Shown: positions 5,887 through 6,364 of the stretch, piece by piece
Layout of the letters: each line of letters starts with the position of its first letter
Numbering within the stretch: the stretch's first letter is position 1
DNA from: Atribacterota bacterium
GTDB lineage: Bacteria; Atribacterota; Phoenicimicrobiia; Phoenicimicrobiales; Phoenicimicrobiaceae
Direction: 5' to 3'
DNA: 6,364 nucleotides
NCBI GenBank assembly: GCA_030668465.1
Contig: DAOUTX010000064.1
Coordinates: 1 to 6,364 of the forward strand
Made by a program: the position numbers and the translations under genes
The notes under the pieces: generated by a model
Seen by the model: only the letters and a program-made list of their open reading frames with translations
Databases searched by the model: none
Told to the model about the DNA's origin: nothing

Positions 5887-5911
5887 GTTAGCTGGTTTGC
5901 CAGTCGAACGC
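5887..5911 (+). repeat. Dispersed repeat, copy 2, dapF-dapL gap
   Basis: GTTAGCTGGTTTGCCAGTC (5887-5905) repeats 4872-4890 with one mismatch and contains a perfect CTGG-tttg-CCAG mini-hairpin (5892-5903). It is followed by GAACGC (5906-5911), which also follows TGGTTTGC on the minus strand of the lysC-dapA gap (3051-3056). The rest of the gap, 5912-5956, is A/T-rich with no clear promoter or terminator. Confidence 0.75.
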
Positions 5912-5972
5912 ACATTAATAAATATTAAAATAAAATAATGATAAAATTGTAAACAAAAGGAGAAATTAATTT

Positions 5973-6364
5973 ATGAAAATTGCACAAAGAATTCAAACTA
6001 TCCCCCCCTATTTATTTGCAGAAATTGATAAGAAAAAAGAAGAAGCCATAAAAAGAGGAGTGGATATCATTAACTTGGGCATAGGGGATCCTGACCAACC
6101 AACACCTAATAATATAATTGAAAAACTAAGAGAAAGTGTTAAAGACCCCAAGACACACGATTACCCTCCTTATGAGGGAACAGCTGAATTTAGACAGGCG
6201 GTAGCCCTTTGGTATAAAAATAGATTTGGGGTTGACTTAGACCCGGATAAAGAAGTAATGGCTCTCATCGGTTCCAAAGAGGGAATAGCCCATATCTTTC
6301 TGGCTTTTATTGACCCGGGTGATTTTAGCCTTATACCTGATCCTGGTTACCCGGTCTATAAAAC
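5973..6364 (+). CDS. dapL: LL-diaminopimelate aminotransferase, 5' part (cut by window edge)
   Basis: It transaminates tetrahydrodipicolinate with glutamate directly to LL-DAP, replacing the DapD/DapC/DapE acyl route. 130 codons are present, about a third of the usual 390-410 aa, and the frame is open to the right edge. The fold-I aminotransferase N-terminus shows IPPYLFAEID (10-19), LGIGDPD (35-41), HDYPPYEG (62-69), the PLP-phosphate loop GSKEG (100-104) and PDPGYPVY (122-129). The IPPYLFAEID opening with YPPYEG favours DapL over other class I/II aminotransferases. The PLP lysine lies beyond the window. AAGGAG (5957-5962) precedes the ATG by 10 nt. Neighbouring dapF, and the absence of dapD or dapE here, support the call. 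Confidence 0.92.
   Translation, partial: MKIAQRIQTIPPYLFAEIDKKKEEAIKRGVDIINLGIGDPDQPTPNNIIEKLRESVKDPKTHDYPPYEGTAEFRQAVALWYKNRFGVDLDPDKEVMALIGSKEGIAHIFLAFIDPGDFSLIPDPGYPVYK

Overview
The window holds an almost complete lysine / meso-diaminopimelate (DAP) biosynthesis operon, all on the + strand, preceded by a lysine riboswitch. The gene order is lysA, lysC, dapA, dapB, dapF and the 5' third of dapL, which runs off the right edge. The DNA is AT-rich, with standard codon use and strong AGGAGG-type ribosome binding sites. Combined with the lysine riboswitch and the DapL (LL-DAP aminotransferase) route, this suggests a low-GC anaerobic bacterium: Firmicutes/Clostridia-like, Thermotogota-like, or a candidate phylum such as Atribacterota. 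My weak preference is the last, because of the style of the intergenic repeats; no phylogenetic marker gene is present.

Positions 1-451 are the regulatory leader. A promoter (TTGACT, 17 bp, extended -10 TGnTATCTT) drives a transcript that starts near 51. It first makes a perfect 9-bp hairpin (66-90) whose 3' arm is also the 5' strand of riboswitch helix P1. Then comes the lysine riboswitch (82-268) with recognisable P1 to P5 and an L2-L3 kissing contact, and an intrinsic terminator (313-353). The 3' strand of P1 plus the adjoining junction (254-268) can instead pair with 321-336 through about 15 bp with one bulge. That is a convincing antiterminator, so the predicted logic is that lysine forms P1, the terminator forms, and the operon is off.

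Positions 452-6364 are the genes. LysC phosphorylates aspartate; Asd, the next enzyme, is not in the window. DapA and DapB then make tetrahydrodipicolinate, DapL converts it in one step to LL-DAP, DapF epimerises this to meso-DAP for the cell wall, and LysA decarboxylates meso-DAP to lysine. DapA keeps nearly all E. coli-numbered lysine-binding residues, so feedback inhibition of the enzyme probably adds to the riboswitch. LysC has two ACT domains that lack the usual TSE-type effector motif.

The gaps lysC-dapA, dapB-dapF and dapF-dapL (90, 173 and 119 nt) carry unusual modular repeats: degenerate heptamer and octamer arrays around a shared TGGTTTGC core. The core is inverted in the first gap relative to the other two. 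This is the least explained structure in the window. lysA-lysC (23 nt) and dapA-dapB (4 nt) are tightly spaced and lack such repeats.
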